Below are positions 8,645 through 18,361 of a DNA stretch of 58,753 bases, piece after piece; positions within the stretch are counted from its first letter, which is position 1, and every line of letters starts with the position of its first letter. This DNA comes from an uncultured Acidobacteriia bacterium. Lineage in GTDB: Bacteria > Acidobacteriota > Terriglobia > Bryobacterales > Bryobacteraceae. The stretch is taken from NCBI GenBank assembly GCA_903892565.1, contig CAITIX010000299.1, positions 1 through 58,753 on the forward strand, written 5' to 3'. The translations under genes and the position numbers were made by a program. The notes beneath the pieces were generated by a model, which saw only the letters and a list, made by a program, of their open reading frames with translations, made no database searches and was not told where the DNA came from.

Positions 8645-9139
8645 ATGTCCCTCTACGAAATCTGCCAGCTCATTCAGGATTCGGAAATTGGCACGGCTAT
8701 CCGCGAGTCGCAGATTGTTTTTCCGGTGATCGAATCGTTCCATGTGCTGGGACTTGCCATATCGGCGGGTGTGATCGTCCTATTGGATTTGCGGCTCACG
8801 GGTCTGGGGATGGGGCGTGTCATGCCTGCGCACATCATGCGCCGTTTGAAGTCCTTGTACATGACCGGATTCGGAATTATGGTGGTGACCGGAGCGCTGC
8901 TCTTTTGGGCTGAGGCCGAAAAGCTCTATCGCAGTCCGACCTTTCGCTGGAAATTGGTGTTTCTGGTGATCGCGGGTTTGAATGCCGCGTATTACGAGGT
9001 CAAGTACGTCCCCACGATGGACACCTGGGACGGCAAGAAAGAGCTTCCAGCGGGAGCAAAACTGGCCGGATGGTGCTCGCTGATCAGTTGGGCGGCAGTC
9101 ATCGGCTTTGGACGCTGGACCGCATACGGTCTGAAATAA
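8645..9139 (+). CDS. DUF6644 family membrane protein (first copy)
   Basis: A 164-residue integral membrane protein with four hydrophobic segments (about residues 25-48, 75-95, 100-118 and 140-158). The N-terminal pattern I-R-E-S-Q-I-V-F-P-V-I-E-S-F-H-V-L-G-L corresponds to I-R-D-S-T-W-A-F-A-A-L-E-V-V-H-L-L-G-L in the next gene. The shared S-x(8)-E-x(2)-H-x-L-G-L element has an in-membrane Glu and His that could ligate heme or metal, but this is inference. It sits between the DUF6152 gene and the second DUF6644 gene. The stop codon lies inside an imperfect 24-bp-period duplication. Function unknown. Confidence 0.8.
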   Translation: MSLYEICQLIQDSEIGTAIRESQIVFPVIESFHVLGLAISAGVIVLLDLRLTGLGMGRVMPAHIMRRLKSLYMTGFGIMVVTGALLFWAEAEKLYRSPTFRWKLVFLVIAGLNAAYYEVKYVPTMDTWDGKKELPAGAKLAGWCSLISWAAVIGFGRWTAYGLK

Positions 9140-9168
9140 GCGACTGCGGGCGGTCTGAAGTCAGCGAC
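9127..9168. repeat. 24-bp-period duplication across a stop codon
   Basis: CGGTCTGAA-x-x-AGCGAC occurs at 9127-9144 and again at 9151-9168. The first copy contains the TAA stop of the first DUF6644 gene; the second is in the intergenic space before the next ribosome binding site. Confidence 0.7.
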
Positions 9169-9198
9169 GGCTACGAACGTAAGATAAGGAGACAGCGG

Positions 9199-9666
9199 AT
9201 GAACGTTCACGCGATATTTCGGTGGTTCGATCATTGTGCCTTAGCCACTCTGATTCGCGACTCCACCTGGGCCTTTGCCGCTCTCGAAGTGGTCCACTTA
9301 TTGGGACTGACGCTCCTCTTGGGATCCATCGCCGTATTGAGCTTCCGGCTGCTGGGCCGCGGTCTGAAAGATCAGACTGTCGTGGAGATCGCGCTCGATA
9401 CCTCGCCTTGGACCATGATCGGCCTGGGGACGGTGACACTTACTGGAATTGTCATGGCCGTGGCCGAGGCCAATCGATTGTACGACAGCGAACCCTTTTT
9501 CATTAAGATGGTCCTGTTCGCGCTGGCCGTGATTCTCACGTTTACGTTTAATCGCGGGTTGACGAAGGCAGAACCATCCGCTGGAGCGGCGCTCGGCGGA
9601 GGCATCGCCTCGTTGCTTCTGTGGTTCGGCGTAGGTTTTGCCGGTCGTGCGATTGCCTTCTTTTAG
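9199..9666 (+). CDS. DUF6644 family membrane protein (second copy)
   Basis: A 155-residue membrane protein paralogous to the preceding gene, sharing the I-R-[ED]-S-x(8)-E-x(2)-H-x-L-G-L element in the first membrane segment, and having four hydrophobic segments (around 20-45, 70-90, 100-118 and 133-153). ATG 9199 is preceded by AAGGAGA with 7-bp spacing, an excellent ribosome binding site that fixes the start; the frame is open upstream to 9070 but without such a signal. A tandem DUF6644 pair next to DUF6152 suggests a membrane heterodimer working with a periplasmic partner. That is inference from context only. Confidence 0.8.
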   Translation: MNVHAIFRWFDHCALATLIRDSTWAFAALEVVHLLGLTLLLGSIAVLSFRLLGRGLKDQTVVEIALDTSPWTMIGLGTVTLTGIVMAVAEANRLYDSEPFFIKMVLFALAVILTFTFNRGLTKAEPSAGAALGGGIASLLLWFGVGFAGRAIAFF

Positions 9667-9743
9667 AGCGGTTGCGGTAACCTGGGCAGGGTAAATAGAG
9701 TCCTTTTTTTAAGGGCTATTCTTCACGGAATCACTTCCCCATC

Positions 9744-10250
9744 ATGCGATCTCATTCTTATCTTTCTTATCGCGGCTGCCCGCTTCTGACTGCCTTCCTG
9801 GGGCTTCTATTGGCTTGCGGTGTTTGTTTTGGCGAGGCCCCGCCGCGCAAGCAGACCGAGGCCCGATTGCTGGATCAGGCGGCGCTGCTGTGCAATAACT
9901 GCTTTTTCGGAACCAGCGATTATTACTATTGTTTCGAGACTCCGGAGGCGGTCCTGATTGGCTACCAGCGCGCAGCGGTGATCAATTGGTGGGACAAGTC
10001 GAAGAATTACGCCACCAAGCTCCATCCGTCCTGGACGGCGCTCGACGTTCCCCGGGAGGCGTTGCGCGTGGAATACGACGAAAAGCATATCTGGGTCATG
10101 CGCGCGGACCAGGACGCCGTACAAAAGGCCGGCGGGCGCCTGCATCCGATCATCCAGGAAAGCCGGGACGTCCAGCTCACGCAGAGCTACAAGCGTGATG
10201 TGTTCACCGACAAACGTTGCCAGGATGCGGTTCGCTCCAAGTCGCGCTAA
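9744..10250 (+). CDS. Exported Cys-rich protein of unknown function
   Basis: A 168-residue protein with an N-terminal hydrophobic segment (P-L-L-T-A-F-L-G-L-L-L-A-C-G-V-C-F-G) that reads as a signal peptide cleaved near F-G-E, or a lipoprotein-like anchor at the Cys of L-L-A-C. A cluster C-N-N-C-F-F-G-T-S-D-Y-Y-Y-C-F follows near residues 50-64. The Cys-x-x-Cys plus third Cys could form a disulfide or bind metal. The C-terminal half is basic and hydrophilic. I do not recognise the family. It lies between the DUF6644 pair and the efflux operon, with more than 75 bp on each side, so it may be transcribed alone. Confidence 0.65.
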   Translation: MRSHSYLSYRGCPLLTAFLGLLLACGVCFGEAPPRKQTEARLLDQAALLCNNCFFGTSDYYYCFETPEAVLIGYQRAAVINWWDKSKNYATKLHPSWTALDVPREALRVEYDEKHIWVMRADQDAVQKAGGRLHPIIQESRDVQLTQSYKRDVFTDKRCQDAVRSKSR

Positions 10251-10471
10251 TTGTGAGCGAGCCTCGCTTCTGTAAAGACCCATTCACACAAAGCATTTGC
10301 CTCTTTGTTACCATTTCTGGGAATGGATCCATGACCGCGACGAGGCGATCATGGAGTCACTCCATCTCGGAAAACGTGGCCTCGCCGCCGCACGAATCTT
10401 GCGAATTTCGAGCACGCTGGGAGGGTGTGTTACCTATGCGCCCCCTGTGTAGTCAATCAATATAGGCCGTA

Positions 10472-11995
10472 ATGACAAACATGAATTCTCCTGAATCGCT
10501 GACCGGTGCCGGACGTCCTGGCCCATCGTCGGATACGTCGTCCGAATCCAAGAAGCCGAAAAAGCGAGGGCTCCTGTGGCTGCTCTTTCTGCTCATTATT
10601 GTAGGAGTTGCGGGCTACACGGTCTGGAAGGTCGGCCAGCCAGCCGCGCCCGCCGCAGGGGGGGCTGGTAATGCCGGGAAAGGCAAGGGCGGCGGTGGCG
10701 GTGGCCGCTTTGGGGGATTGGGGCCTGTGCCCGTGGTGGTCCAAAAAGTCGGACGCTCCAGCATCCCTGTCTATCTCAATGGGTTGGGAAATGTCACGGC
10801 CTTCTACACGGTCACGGTGAAATCGCGCGTCGACGGCCAGTTGATGAACGTGATGTTCAAAGAAGGCGATCAGGTTCAGCAGGGGCAGACGTTGATCGAT
10901 ATCGATCCGCGGCCGTATCAAGTGCAACTGCAGTTAGCGGAAGCCACGCTTGCCCGCGATTCCGCCACGCTCGCCAATGCCCGGCTCGATTTGGAACGCT
11001 ATCGCGGCGCACTCGCCACGGATGCGATTCCCAAGCAGCAGTTCGACACGCAGACGGCTTTGGTTTCCCAGCTGGAAGGCACTATCAAGCAGGATCAGGC
11101 GAACATCGACAATGCCAAGCTGCAGATTACGTATGCCCACATCACGGCGCCCATCACAGGCGTCGTGGGCTTGCGTTTGGTGGATCCAGGGAACATCGTG
11201 CACGCCAACGATCAAGGCGGCATGGTTGTGATCACGCAGCTACAGCCAATCACGGCGCTCTTCACGATTCCCGAAGACAGTCTGCCGCAGGTCGTCCAAA
11301 AACTACGCGGCGGCGTGAAGTTGCCTGCCGACGCCTACAATCGCGACAATACCAAGAAGTTGGCGTCGGGAACGCTGCTCACTCTGGACAACCAGATTAA
11401 TAGCTCCACTGGTACGGCGCAGTTGAAAGCCGTATTCGACAACAAGGATAATGCTCTCTACCCGCAGCAATTCGTCAACATTCGTCTGTTGGTCGACACG
11501 CTCACGAACCAGATGGTGGTGCCCAACGTAGCGATCCAGAACGGCCAGCAGGGTACGTTCGTGTACGTCGTTGACGACGACTCGAAAGTGCACTTGAAGA
11601 CCGTTCAGGTTGGCGTGACTACCGATAAAGTTTCGGACATTGTCGGCGGCATCGCGGATACCGATCGTGTTGTGGTTGACGGAACCGATCGTTTGATTGA
11701 AGGCGCCGTGGTGCGTGTTCGCAAGCCGGGTGAGCTCGATAATCTGGATGCCGCCCCTGCCGGTGGCCGTGGACGCGGCAAAGGCCGCGGCGGCAACAAG
11801 GGTGGCGGTGACAAAGGCGCCGCTGACAAAGGCGGCGGTGATGCCAAGGCCGGGGGCGATGCCACCGTTGGCACGGGCGACGGTGCGGCAGACGGCGGCG
11901 GCAAGAAGCGCGACGGCAGCGGCAAGCGCGGTGATGGCAGTTTCAAGAAGCGCGATGGCAGCTTCAAGAAAAGTGACGGAGGCGGATCGCAGTGA
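10472..11995 (+). CDS. RND efflux periplasmic adaptor subunit (MdtA-like)
   Basis: A 507-residue membrane fusion protein linking the inner-membrane RND pump to the outer-membrane channel. A single anchor helix (about 31-48: [12 protein letters not shown]) follows a basic N-terminus. After a Gly-rich linker come the barrel-sandwich/lipoyl half (V-K-S-R-V-D-G-Q-L near 110), a coiled-coil hairpin (about 145-205), the second lipoyl half ([10 protein letters not shown]) and the beta-barrel and membrane-proximal domains up to about 425. The last 80 residues are a lysine/glycine/aspartate repeat tail (K-K-R-D-G-S-F type) not usual in MdtA and probably disordered. It is the first gene of a four-gene operon: its stop overlaps the next GTG start in GTGA. 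Confidence 0.92.
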   Translation: MTNMNSPESLTGAGRPGPSSDTSSESKKPKKRGLLWLLFLLIIVGVAGYTVWKVGQPAAPAAGGAGNAGKGKGGGGGGRFGGLGPVPVVVQKVGRSSIPVYLNGLGNVTAFYTVTVKSRVDGQLMNVMFKEGDQVQQGQTLIDIDPRPYQVQLQLAEATLARDSATLANARLDLERYRGALATDAIPKQQFDTQTALVSQLEGTIKQDQANIDNAKLQITYAHITAPITGVVGLRLVDPGNIVHANDQGGMVVITQLQPITALFTIPEDSLPQVVQKLRGGVKLPADAYNRDNTKKLASGTLLTLDNQINSSTGTAQLKAVFDNKDNALYPQQFVNIRLLVDTLTNQMVVPNVAIQNGQQGTFVYVVDDDSKVHLKTVQVGVTTDKVSDIVGGIADTDRVVVDGTDRLIEGAVVRVRKPGELDNLDAAPAGGRGRGKGRGGNKGGGDKGAADKGGGDAKAGGDATVGTGDGAADGGGKKRDGSGKRGDGSFKKRDGSFKKSDGGGSQ

Positions 11996-14900
11996 GTCCG
12001 TCCCGCCTGTTCATCCTGCGGCCCGTGGCCACCTCGCTGATGATGGCGGGCGTGGTCCTGGTTGGTTTTGTCGCCTTCCGGCAATTGCCCGTATCGGCTC
12101 TGCCGCAGGTGGATTATCCCACCATGCAGATCCAGACCTTCTACCCGGGTGCGAGCCCTGAGGTTGTCACGTCTTCGATTACCGCTCCGCTCGAAAAGCA
12201 ATTCGGACAGGTGCCGGGATTGACGCAGATGACGTCGGTCAGTTCGTTCGGTAGCTCTCTCATCACGCTGCAATTTTCGCTGGATCTCAGTATCGATATC
12301 GCGGAACAGGAAGTGCAGGCGGCGATCAATGCGGCTACTACGTTTCTGCCGAGGGATCTCCCCGTTCCGCCCGTATACAGTAAAACGAATCCCGCCGACG
12401 CGCCCATCCTGACGCTGGCGATCACGTCCTCTACCGTCCCACTGCCAAAAGTGGAAGAACTGGCGGAGACGCGCATGGCGCAGAGGATTTCTCAGCTCCG
12501 CGGCGTCGGCTTGGTGAGCATCAGCGGAGGCCAGCGGCCCGCCGTGCGCGTACAGGCCAATCCCACGGCTCTTGCGTCCTACGGCATGAGCCTCGAGACC
12601 TTGCGCTCCGCCTTGGCCAGCGCCAACGTCAATCAGGCGAAGGGTAATTTCGATGGGCCGGATCAGGCGTGGACCATCAATGACAACGATCAGTTGCAGT
12701 CCGGCGCGCAGTATTTGCCCATCATCATCGCGTATCGCAACGGCGCGCCCGTGCGCGTTTCCGATGTCGCGAAAGTGGTCGACGGCGCCGAAAACACGAA
12801 GCTCGCCGCGTGGGTGAATGACGATCCCGCGATCATTCTGAACATCCAGCGCCAGCCGGGCACAAACATCATTAGCGTGGTGGATACGGTGCAGGCGCTG
12901 TTGCCGCAAATCACGGCCTCCTTGCCGCAAGGTGTCAACGTGCGAACCGTGAGTGATCGTACGATCACCATCCGCGCCTCGGTGGAAGACGTCGAATTTG
13001 AATTGTTATTGACCACGGCGCTGGTCGTCATGGTGATCTTCCTGTTTCTGCGCAGCGCTTCGGCCACCATCATCCCCGGCATTGCTGTCCCGCTTTCTCT
13101 TGTAGGCACGTTCGCCGTGATGTATCTGCTGGGCTACAGTCTGGATAACTTGTCGCTGATGGCGCTGACGATTTCCACCGGATTCGTGGTGGACGACGCG
13201 ATCGTCATGATCGAAAACATTACCCGCTATCTCGAAATGGGCGATACGGCGATGGAGGCCGCGCTTAAGGGCTCCGCCGAAATTGGCTTCACGATTGTGT
13301 CGTTGACCGTGTCGCTGATTGCCGTGTTGATCCCGCTGTTGTTCATGGCGGATATTGTCGGACGTCTGTTCCGCGAGTTTGCCGTTACGCTCGCCGTGAC
13401 GATTATTTTCTCGGCCTTTGTTTCGCTGACGCTCACGCCGATGATGGCGGCGCGCATTTTGAAACACAAGCCCGAGCACGAACAAGGCAAGTTATATCAA
13501 TGGTCGGAAATGTGCTTCGTAAAAACAATCGAATTTTACGGAAGCATGGTTCGCGTCGTTCTGCGTCATCAGACGTTAACGTTGTTTGTAGCCCTTGGGA
13601 CGCTCGGGCTCACCGTTTATCTCTACGACATCGTCCCCAAAGGATTCTTTCCGGTGCAGGACACGGGCGCCATCCTGGGCATCTCGCAAGCTCCGGAAAC
13701 AGTTTCGTTTCCTGCCATGTCCCAGCTGCAGAGACGTTTAGTGGAAGAGATCCGCAAGGATCCGGCGGTGGAAAATCTCGCGTCGTTTATCGGCGCAGAT
13801 GGCGTCAACACCACCATGAACAGCGGCCGCATTCAAATCACATTGAAGCCCGTGGAGCAACGCAAGGGCGTGACCGCGCTCGACGTGATCCGCCGCCTGA
13901 CGCCGCGTCTGCGCAACGATGTCGCCGGGATTCAACTCTTCTTGCAGCCGGTGCAGGATCTCACGGTCGAAGATCGCATCAGCCGCACGCAGTATCAGTA
14001 CACGCTCGACGCGCCGGACAAAGCGCTGCTCGATCTCTGGGTGCCGCGTCTGCTGGAGAAAATGAAGGCGCTGCCGGAATTGCTTGACGTCGCCAGCGAC
14101 CAGCAGAACAACGGCCTGGGCGTATTGGTGAGGATTGATCGGGACACTGCCGGCCGCATGGGCATTACGCCGCAGAATATCGACGATGCACTTTACGATT
14201 CTTTCGGGCAACGTCAGGTCTCTACGATTTATACGCAGACCAATCAGTTTCACGTCATCCTTGAAGTGGCTCCGCAGTTTCGGCAGAACGTAGAGGGGCT
14301 GCAGAGTATGTACGTGCCGATCGGATCCGCTTCGGCGAATCTCGCATCTACTGTGGCGTTGGCTGGAACCAACACCGCGCTCACGGGAGCCGCGGCGCTG
14401 CCTCCCGCGCCGATGCGCTCCTTCGTGCATCCCGAACTGATTCCTTCGCCGATTACGATCAACCACCAAAGCCAGTTTCCGGTCGTGACCATGTCCTTTA
14501 ATCTTGCGCCGGGCGCGTCCCTCGGGGCGGCGGTCGCGCGCATCAGACAGGTCACCAAGGAACTGGGCATGCCCGCCAGCATTGAGCCGGCATTCCAGGG
14601 CACGGCGCGTGCGTTTGAATCGTCGCTCGCCAATGAATCGCTACTGATCCTCGCCGCGATTGTGACCGTTTATATTGTGCTCGGCGTGCTGTACGAGAGC
14701 TTCATTCATCCCATTACGATTCTTTCGACATTACCGTCGGCCGGTGTCGGTGCGATCCTCGCGCTGGTTCTTTTCAAGATGGATCTTGATGTTATTGCTC
14801 TGATCGGCATCATTCTTCTCATTGGCATCGTGAAGAAAAACGCCATCATGATGATCGATTTTGCGCTCGAAGCGGAGCGCAACGAGGGTAAATCGCCGGA

Positions 14901-15192
14901 GGAGGCGATTTATCAAGCGTGCTTGCTGCGTTTTCGTCCCATCATGATGACCACGATGGCCGCTCTGCTGGGCGCCGTGCCACTGGCCTTCGGTAGCGGC
15001 GTCGGCAGCGAATTGCGCAAGCCACTTGGCATCTGCATCATCGGAGGACTGCTGGTGAGTCAGGTGCTGACGCTGTTCACCACGCCCGTGATTTACCTGT
15101 TCTTCGGTAGAATTTCCGCCTGGGTTGGCCGCCGTGTCGGATCCGAGCGGCTGGACGAAATGAATTCCGTGCCGGAATTGACGCGGAGCTAA
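11992..15192 (+). CDS. RND efflux permease (MdtB-like, HAE1 family)
   Basis: A 1066-residue inner-membrane proton-driven drug or metabolite exporter, close to the usual length for the family. It starts at GTG overlapping the adaptor stop by 4 bp. TM1 is preceded by the typical [12 protein letters not shown] start; periplasmic porter domains follow. TM4 carries the proton-relay aspartates in [12 protein letters not shown] and TM10 the partner lysine in [12 protein letters not shown]. MdtBC-type pumps assemble as heterotrimers of two different permeases, which fits the second permease immediately downstream. Substrates are not readable; MdtABC relatives export bile salts, novobiocin and metal-chelating compounds. 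Confidence 0.93.
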   Translation: MSPSRLFILRPVATSLMMAGVVLVGFVAFRQLPVSALPQVDYPTMQIQTFYPGASPEVVTSSITAPLEKQFGQVPGLTQMTSVSSFGSSLITLQFSLDLSIDIAEQEVQAAINAATTFLPRDLPVPPVYSKTNPADAPILTLAITSSTVPLPKVEELAETRMAQRISQLRGVGLVSISGGQRPAVRVQANPTALASYGMSLETLRSALASANVNQAKGNFDGPDQAWTINDNDQLQSGAQYLPIIIAYRNGAPVRVSDVAKVVDGAENTKLAAWVNDDPAIILNIQRQPGTNIISVVDTVQALLPQITASLPQGVNVRTVSDRTITIRASVEDVEFELLLTTALVVMVIFLFLRSASATIIPGIAVPLSLVGTFAVMYLLGYSLDNLSLMALTISTGFVVDDAIVMIENITRYLEMGDTAMEAALKGSAEIGFTIVSLTVSLIAVLIPLLFMADIVGRLFREFAVTLAVTIIFSAFVSLTLTPMMAARILKHKPEHEQGKLYQWSEMCFVKTIEFYGSMVRVVLRHQTLTLFVALGTLGLTVYLYDIVPKGFFPVQDTGAILGISQAPETVSFPAMSQLQRRLVEEIRKDPAVENLASFIGADGVNTTMNSGRIQITLKPVEQRKGVTALDVIRRLTPRLRNDVAGIQLFLQPVQDLTVEDRISRTQYQYTLDAPDKALLDLWVPRLLEKMKALPELLDVASDQQNNGLGVLVRIDRDTAGRMGITPQNIDDALYDSFGQRQVSTIYTQTNQFHVILEVAPQFRQNVEGLQSMYVPIGSASANLASTVALAGTNTALTGAAALPPAPMRSFVHPELIPSPITINHQSQFPVVTMSFNLAPGASLGAAVARIRQVTKELGMPASIEPAFQGTARAFESSLANESLLILAAIVTVYIVLGVLYESFIHPITILSTLPSAGVGAILALVLFKMDLDVIALIGIILLIGIVKKNAIMMIDFALEAERNEGKSPEEAIYQACLLRFRPIMMTTMAALLGAVPLAFGSGVGSELRKPLGICIIGGLLVSQVLTLFTTPVIYLFFGRISAWVGRRVGSERLDEMNSVPELTRS

Positions 15193-15197
15193 CGACC

Positions 15198-18100
15198 ATG
15201 AGTATTTCAAAGCCATTCATTCAGAGACCGGTCGCCACCACGCTGCTGTTGATCGCGCTGACCTTGGCCGGGGCCATCGCGTACACGCAGCTTTCGGTTT
15301 CCGCTCTGCCTGAAGTGGATTTCCCAACCATCTTCGTGAACGCCAATCTTCCCGGCGCCAGCCCCGAGGTCATGGCGGCTTCGGTGGCCACGCCACTCGA
15401 GAAACAATTCACGCGTATTGCGGGGATTACGGAAATGACGTCCCGCAGTTCCGTAGGCTCCGCCTCCGTTACGATTCAATTCGATCTCAATCGCGACATC
15501 AATGCCGCCGCGCGCGAAGTGCAGGCAGCGATCAATTCCGCTGCTGGATTCCTTCCGGCTAATTTGCCTTCGCTCCCCAAGTACCGCAAGATCAATCCGG
15601 CGGAACAATCGATTTTGGTGCTGACACTGGAGTCGGACGTCGTTCCCCGGCCGCAGTTGTACGATATCGCCTCATCGATCTTCGCGCAGAAGTTGTCGCA
15701 GGTGAATGGCGTCGGACAGGTCACGGTGGGTGGGAGTTCGCTGCCGGCGGTGCGCGTGGAAGTCAATCCACAACCGCTCTCCCGCTACAACGTGGGGCTC
15801 GACCAAATCGGCACGTTCCTGCAGTCCTCCAACGCCAATCGGCCCAAGGGCTCTTTTGCGAACCAGGATGTTCAGGTGCCGATTTATTCCAGCGATCAGC
15901 TGTTTACGGCGAAGGACTACAAAGACCTGGTGGTTGTTTACCGCAACGGCGCGCCGGTTCGTCTGTCGGATCTCGGGCGCGTTGTCGACGGTAACGAAGA
16001 TATCCGGAACTACGCGTTGGTGAACGACAGGCCGATGGTGCAAATCTCCATCAATCGTCAACCCGGCGCGAACGTCGTCGAGACGGTGGCGCGGATCAAG
16101 GCGCTGATGCCCGGATTCCAGGCGCAACTTCCACCCTCGGTGCAATTCAAAATTGCCAGTGATCGTACGCTCACTACGCAGGCGTCTTTGAAGGACGGCC
16201 AGCGCAACATGGTGATCTCGATCGGGCTCGTGATTCTCGTCGTGTTCGTCTTCTTGCGCAACGGATGGGCGACGTTCATCCCCAGCATTTCCGTTCCGGT
16301 ATCGATTATTGCGACGTTTGGTGCGATGTACTTGATCGGCTATACGTTGGATAATTTGTCCCTGATGGCGCTGACCATCGCCACCGGATTCGTGGTGGAT
16401 GATGCGATCGTCGTGATCGAAAACATCACGCGCCACATGGAAAACGGAATGAAGCCGATGGCGGCCGCCCTGCGAGGCGCCGAAGAGATCGGCTTCACCG
16501 TGTTATCGATGAGCATCTCGCTGATCGCCGTCTTCATCCCCATTTTGATGATGAGTGGGATTGTCGGGCGTCTGTTTCGCGAGTTTGCGGTGATCCTTTC
16601 CGTGTCGATCACAATCTCCATGGTGATTTCCTTGACCGCCACGCCAATGATGTGCGCCTGGCTGCTGAGGGAACACCGTCAACACGGGTATCTGTACAAC
16701 CAGACGGAAAAGTTCTATCGCTGGATTATTTCCACGTATGGCGCCGCGCTCGATATGGCGCTGAATTATCCCGCCGCCGTCTTGTTTATTGTGCTCGCCA
16801 CGGTGGGCGTGAATGTGTACCTCTACGTCAAGGTGCCGAAGGGATTCTTCCCGCAGCAGGACAGCGGCAGGCTCAATGGAATTGTGGTGGGCCAGCAGCA
16901 CATCTCATACCAGGCTCTGGTGGAGAAAGCGAAGTGGTTCGAACAACAGGTGCATGCCGATCCCGACGTCGACACCGTCACCATGGTCGCCGGCACCAGT
17001 GGTGGCGGGTTCGGCGGCAACAACGCCAACATCAATGTTCAGTTGAAGCCCGTGGGGGTTCGGCAGAGTACGTCGGATCAGGTCGTTGCTCGCATTCGAC
17101 GCAAGACCAACGGGGTTCCGGGCGCTGTTCTAATTTTGCAAAATAGCCAGGATATTCGCATCGGCGGGCGTATTTCCAACGCGCAGTATCAATACACGCT
17201 GCAGGCTCCCGATTTTCAAACCCTGTCGGTTTGGGCGCCGCGCCTGCTGAACCGGCTTTATGATCTGCCTGAAATTACGGATGTCACGAACGATCAACAA
17301 AATTCCGGGTTATCGTCGAACGTCACGATCGATCGCGATACGGCCTCCCGGCTCGGCCTGACCGCGCAAGCCGTCGATGCGGCGCTGTACGATTCGTTCG
17401 GCCAACGCCAGGTCTCCGTGATGTACAAATCGATCAACCAGTATCACGTTGTCTTGGCGTTGGAGCAGCAATGGTGGGAGAGTCCTGACTTCCTCAAAAC
17501 CATTTACGTGCAGACGCCCAAAGGGACGTCGATTCCTTTGTCCACGTTCGCGCACTTTACGCAGGGCCTCACTCCGATTTCTCTGCCGCACCAAGGGCAG
17601 TTTCCCGCGACCACGTATTCGTTCAACCTGACAGAAAACACCCCGCTCAGCGATGCCGTCGCGGCGATCAATCGCGCGGAAATCGATATGGGCATGCCCG
17701 CCACATTGGCGGGAAAATTTGCAGGAACCGCGCAAGCGTATCAAGACTCACTGAAGAATCAGCCTATTTTGATCGGCACCGCTTTGCTTGCCGTCTATAT
17801 TGTTTTGGGGATGTTGTACGAAAGCCTCATTCATCCTCTAACTATCATTTCGACATTGCCTTCGGCTGGCGTCGGAGCACTGATGGCGATGGTCCTCTTC
17901 AAGAGCAACCTGGACATCATTGGAATGATTGGAATCATTCTGCTCATCGGAATCGTCAAGAAGAACGCCATTATGATGATCGATTTTGCTCTCGCTGCCG
18001 AGCGCAATGAGGGCTTGAATGCGCGCGACGCCATTTATCAGGCGTGCTTGCTACGCTTCCGTCCCATCATGATGACGACGATGTGCGCTCTGTTTGGCGG

Positions 18101-18326
18101 CCTGCCGATGGCCTTGGGCTGGGGCGCGGGCGCGGAACTTCGCAAGCCGCTGGGAATCGCAATTGTGGGTGGCCTCGCCGTGAGCCAAATGCTCACGTTG
18201 TTTACGACGCCCGTCATCTACCTCTACATGGATCGCATCCGGCGCTATTTCGAGCGGCGCCAACCGAAGTACACGAACCGCCCTGGATTCCTGATTCCAG
18301 GCGGTCTTCCACAAAGCGGCGACTAA
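15198..18326 (+). CDS. RND efflux permease (MdtC-like, HAE1 family)
   Basis: A 1042-residue second RND permease, 5 bp after the first and clearly homologous along its length (for example [20 protein letters not shown] in TM4 and the same [12 protein letters not shown] in TM10). Both permeases therefore keep the proton relay, unlike cases where one partner is degenerate. A Gly-rich loop (G-T-S-G-G-G-F-G-G-N-N) is in the second periplasmic half. Operon structure (adaptor, permease, permease, outer-membrane factor) implies a heteromeric MdtBC-type pump. Start ATG 15198 is 5 bp downstream of the previous stop. Confidence 0.93.
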   Translation: MSISKPFIQRPVATTLLLIALTLAGAIAYTQLSVSALPEVDFPTIFVNANLPGASPEVMAASVATPLEKQFTRIAGITEMTSRSSVGSASVTIQFDLNRDINAAAREVQAAINSAAGFLPANLPSLPKYRKINPAEQSILVLTLESDVVPRPQLYDIASSIFAQKLSQVNGVGQVTVGGSSLPAVRVEVNPQPLSRYNVGLDQIGTFLQSSNANRPKGSFANQDVQVPIYSSDQLFTAKDYKDLVVVYRNGAPVRLSDLGRVVDGNEDIRNYALVNDRPMVQISINRQPGANVVETVARIKALMPGFQAQLPPSVQFKIASDRTLTTQASLKDGQRNMVISIGLVILVVFVFLRNGWATFIPSISVPVSIIATFGAMYLIGYTLDNLSLMALTIATGFVVDDAIVVIENITRHMENGMKPMAAALRGAEEIGFTVLSMSISLIAVFIPILMMSGIVGRLFREFAVILSVSITISMVISLTATPMMCAWLLREHRQHGYLYNQTEKFYRWIISTYGAALDMALNYPAAVLFIVLATVGVNVYLYVKVPKGFFPQQDSGRLNGIVVGQQHISYQALVEKAKWFEQQVHADPDVDTVTMVAGTSGGGFGGNNANINVQLKPVGVRQSTSDQVVARIRRKTNGVPGAVLILQNSQDIRIGGRISNAQYQYTLQAPDFQTLSVWAPRLLNRLYDLPEITDVTNDQQNSGLSSNVTIDRDTASRLGLTAQAVDAALYDSFGQRQVSVMYKSINQYHVVLALEQQWWESPDFLKTIYVQTPKGTSIPLSTFAHFTQGLTPISLPHQGQFPATTYSFNLTENTPLSDAVAAINRAEIDMGMPATLAGKFAGTAQAYQDSLKNQPILIGTALLAVYIVLGMLYESLIHPLTIISTLPSAGVGALMAMVLFKSNLDIIGMIGIILLIGIVKKNAIMMIDFALAAERNEGLNARDAIYQACLLRFRPIMMTTMCALFGGLPMALGWGAGAELRKPLGIAIVGGLAVSQMLTLFTTPVIYLYMDRIRRYFERRQPKYTNRPGFLIPGGLPQSGD

Positions 18327-18361
18327 CGGGAATGGGCAATGATTCGGAGATTGGCACTTCA

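Noticed and set aside
9694-9720. AATAG-AGT-CCTT / AAGG-G-CTATT hairpin around a T run as a terminator or regulator
   Set aside because: The T run forms the loop rather than following the stem, and the stem is short and interrupted; I could not support a function.
11605-12930. A 441-residue minus-strand open frame
   Set aside because: Antisense to the RND adaptor and permease; the Pro/Ser-rich end mirrors the Gly/Lys repeat tail.
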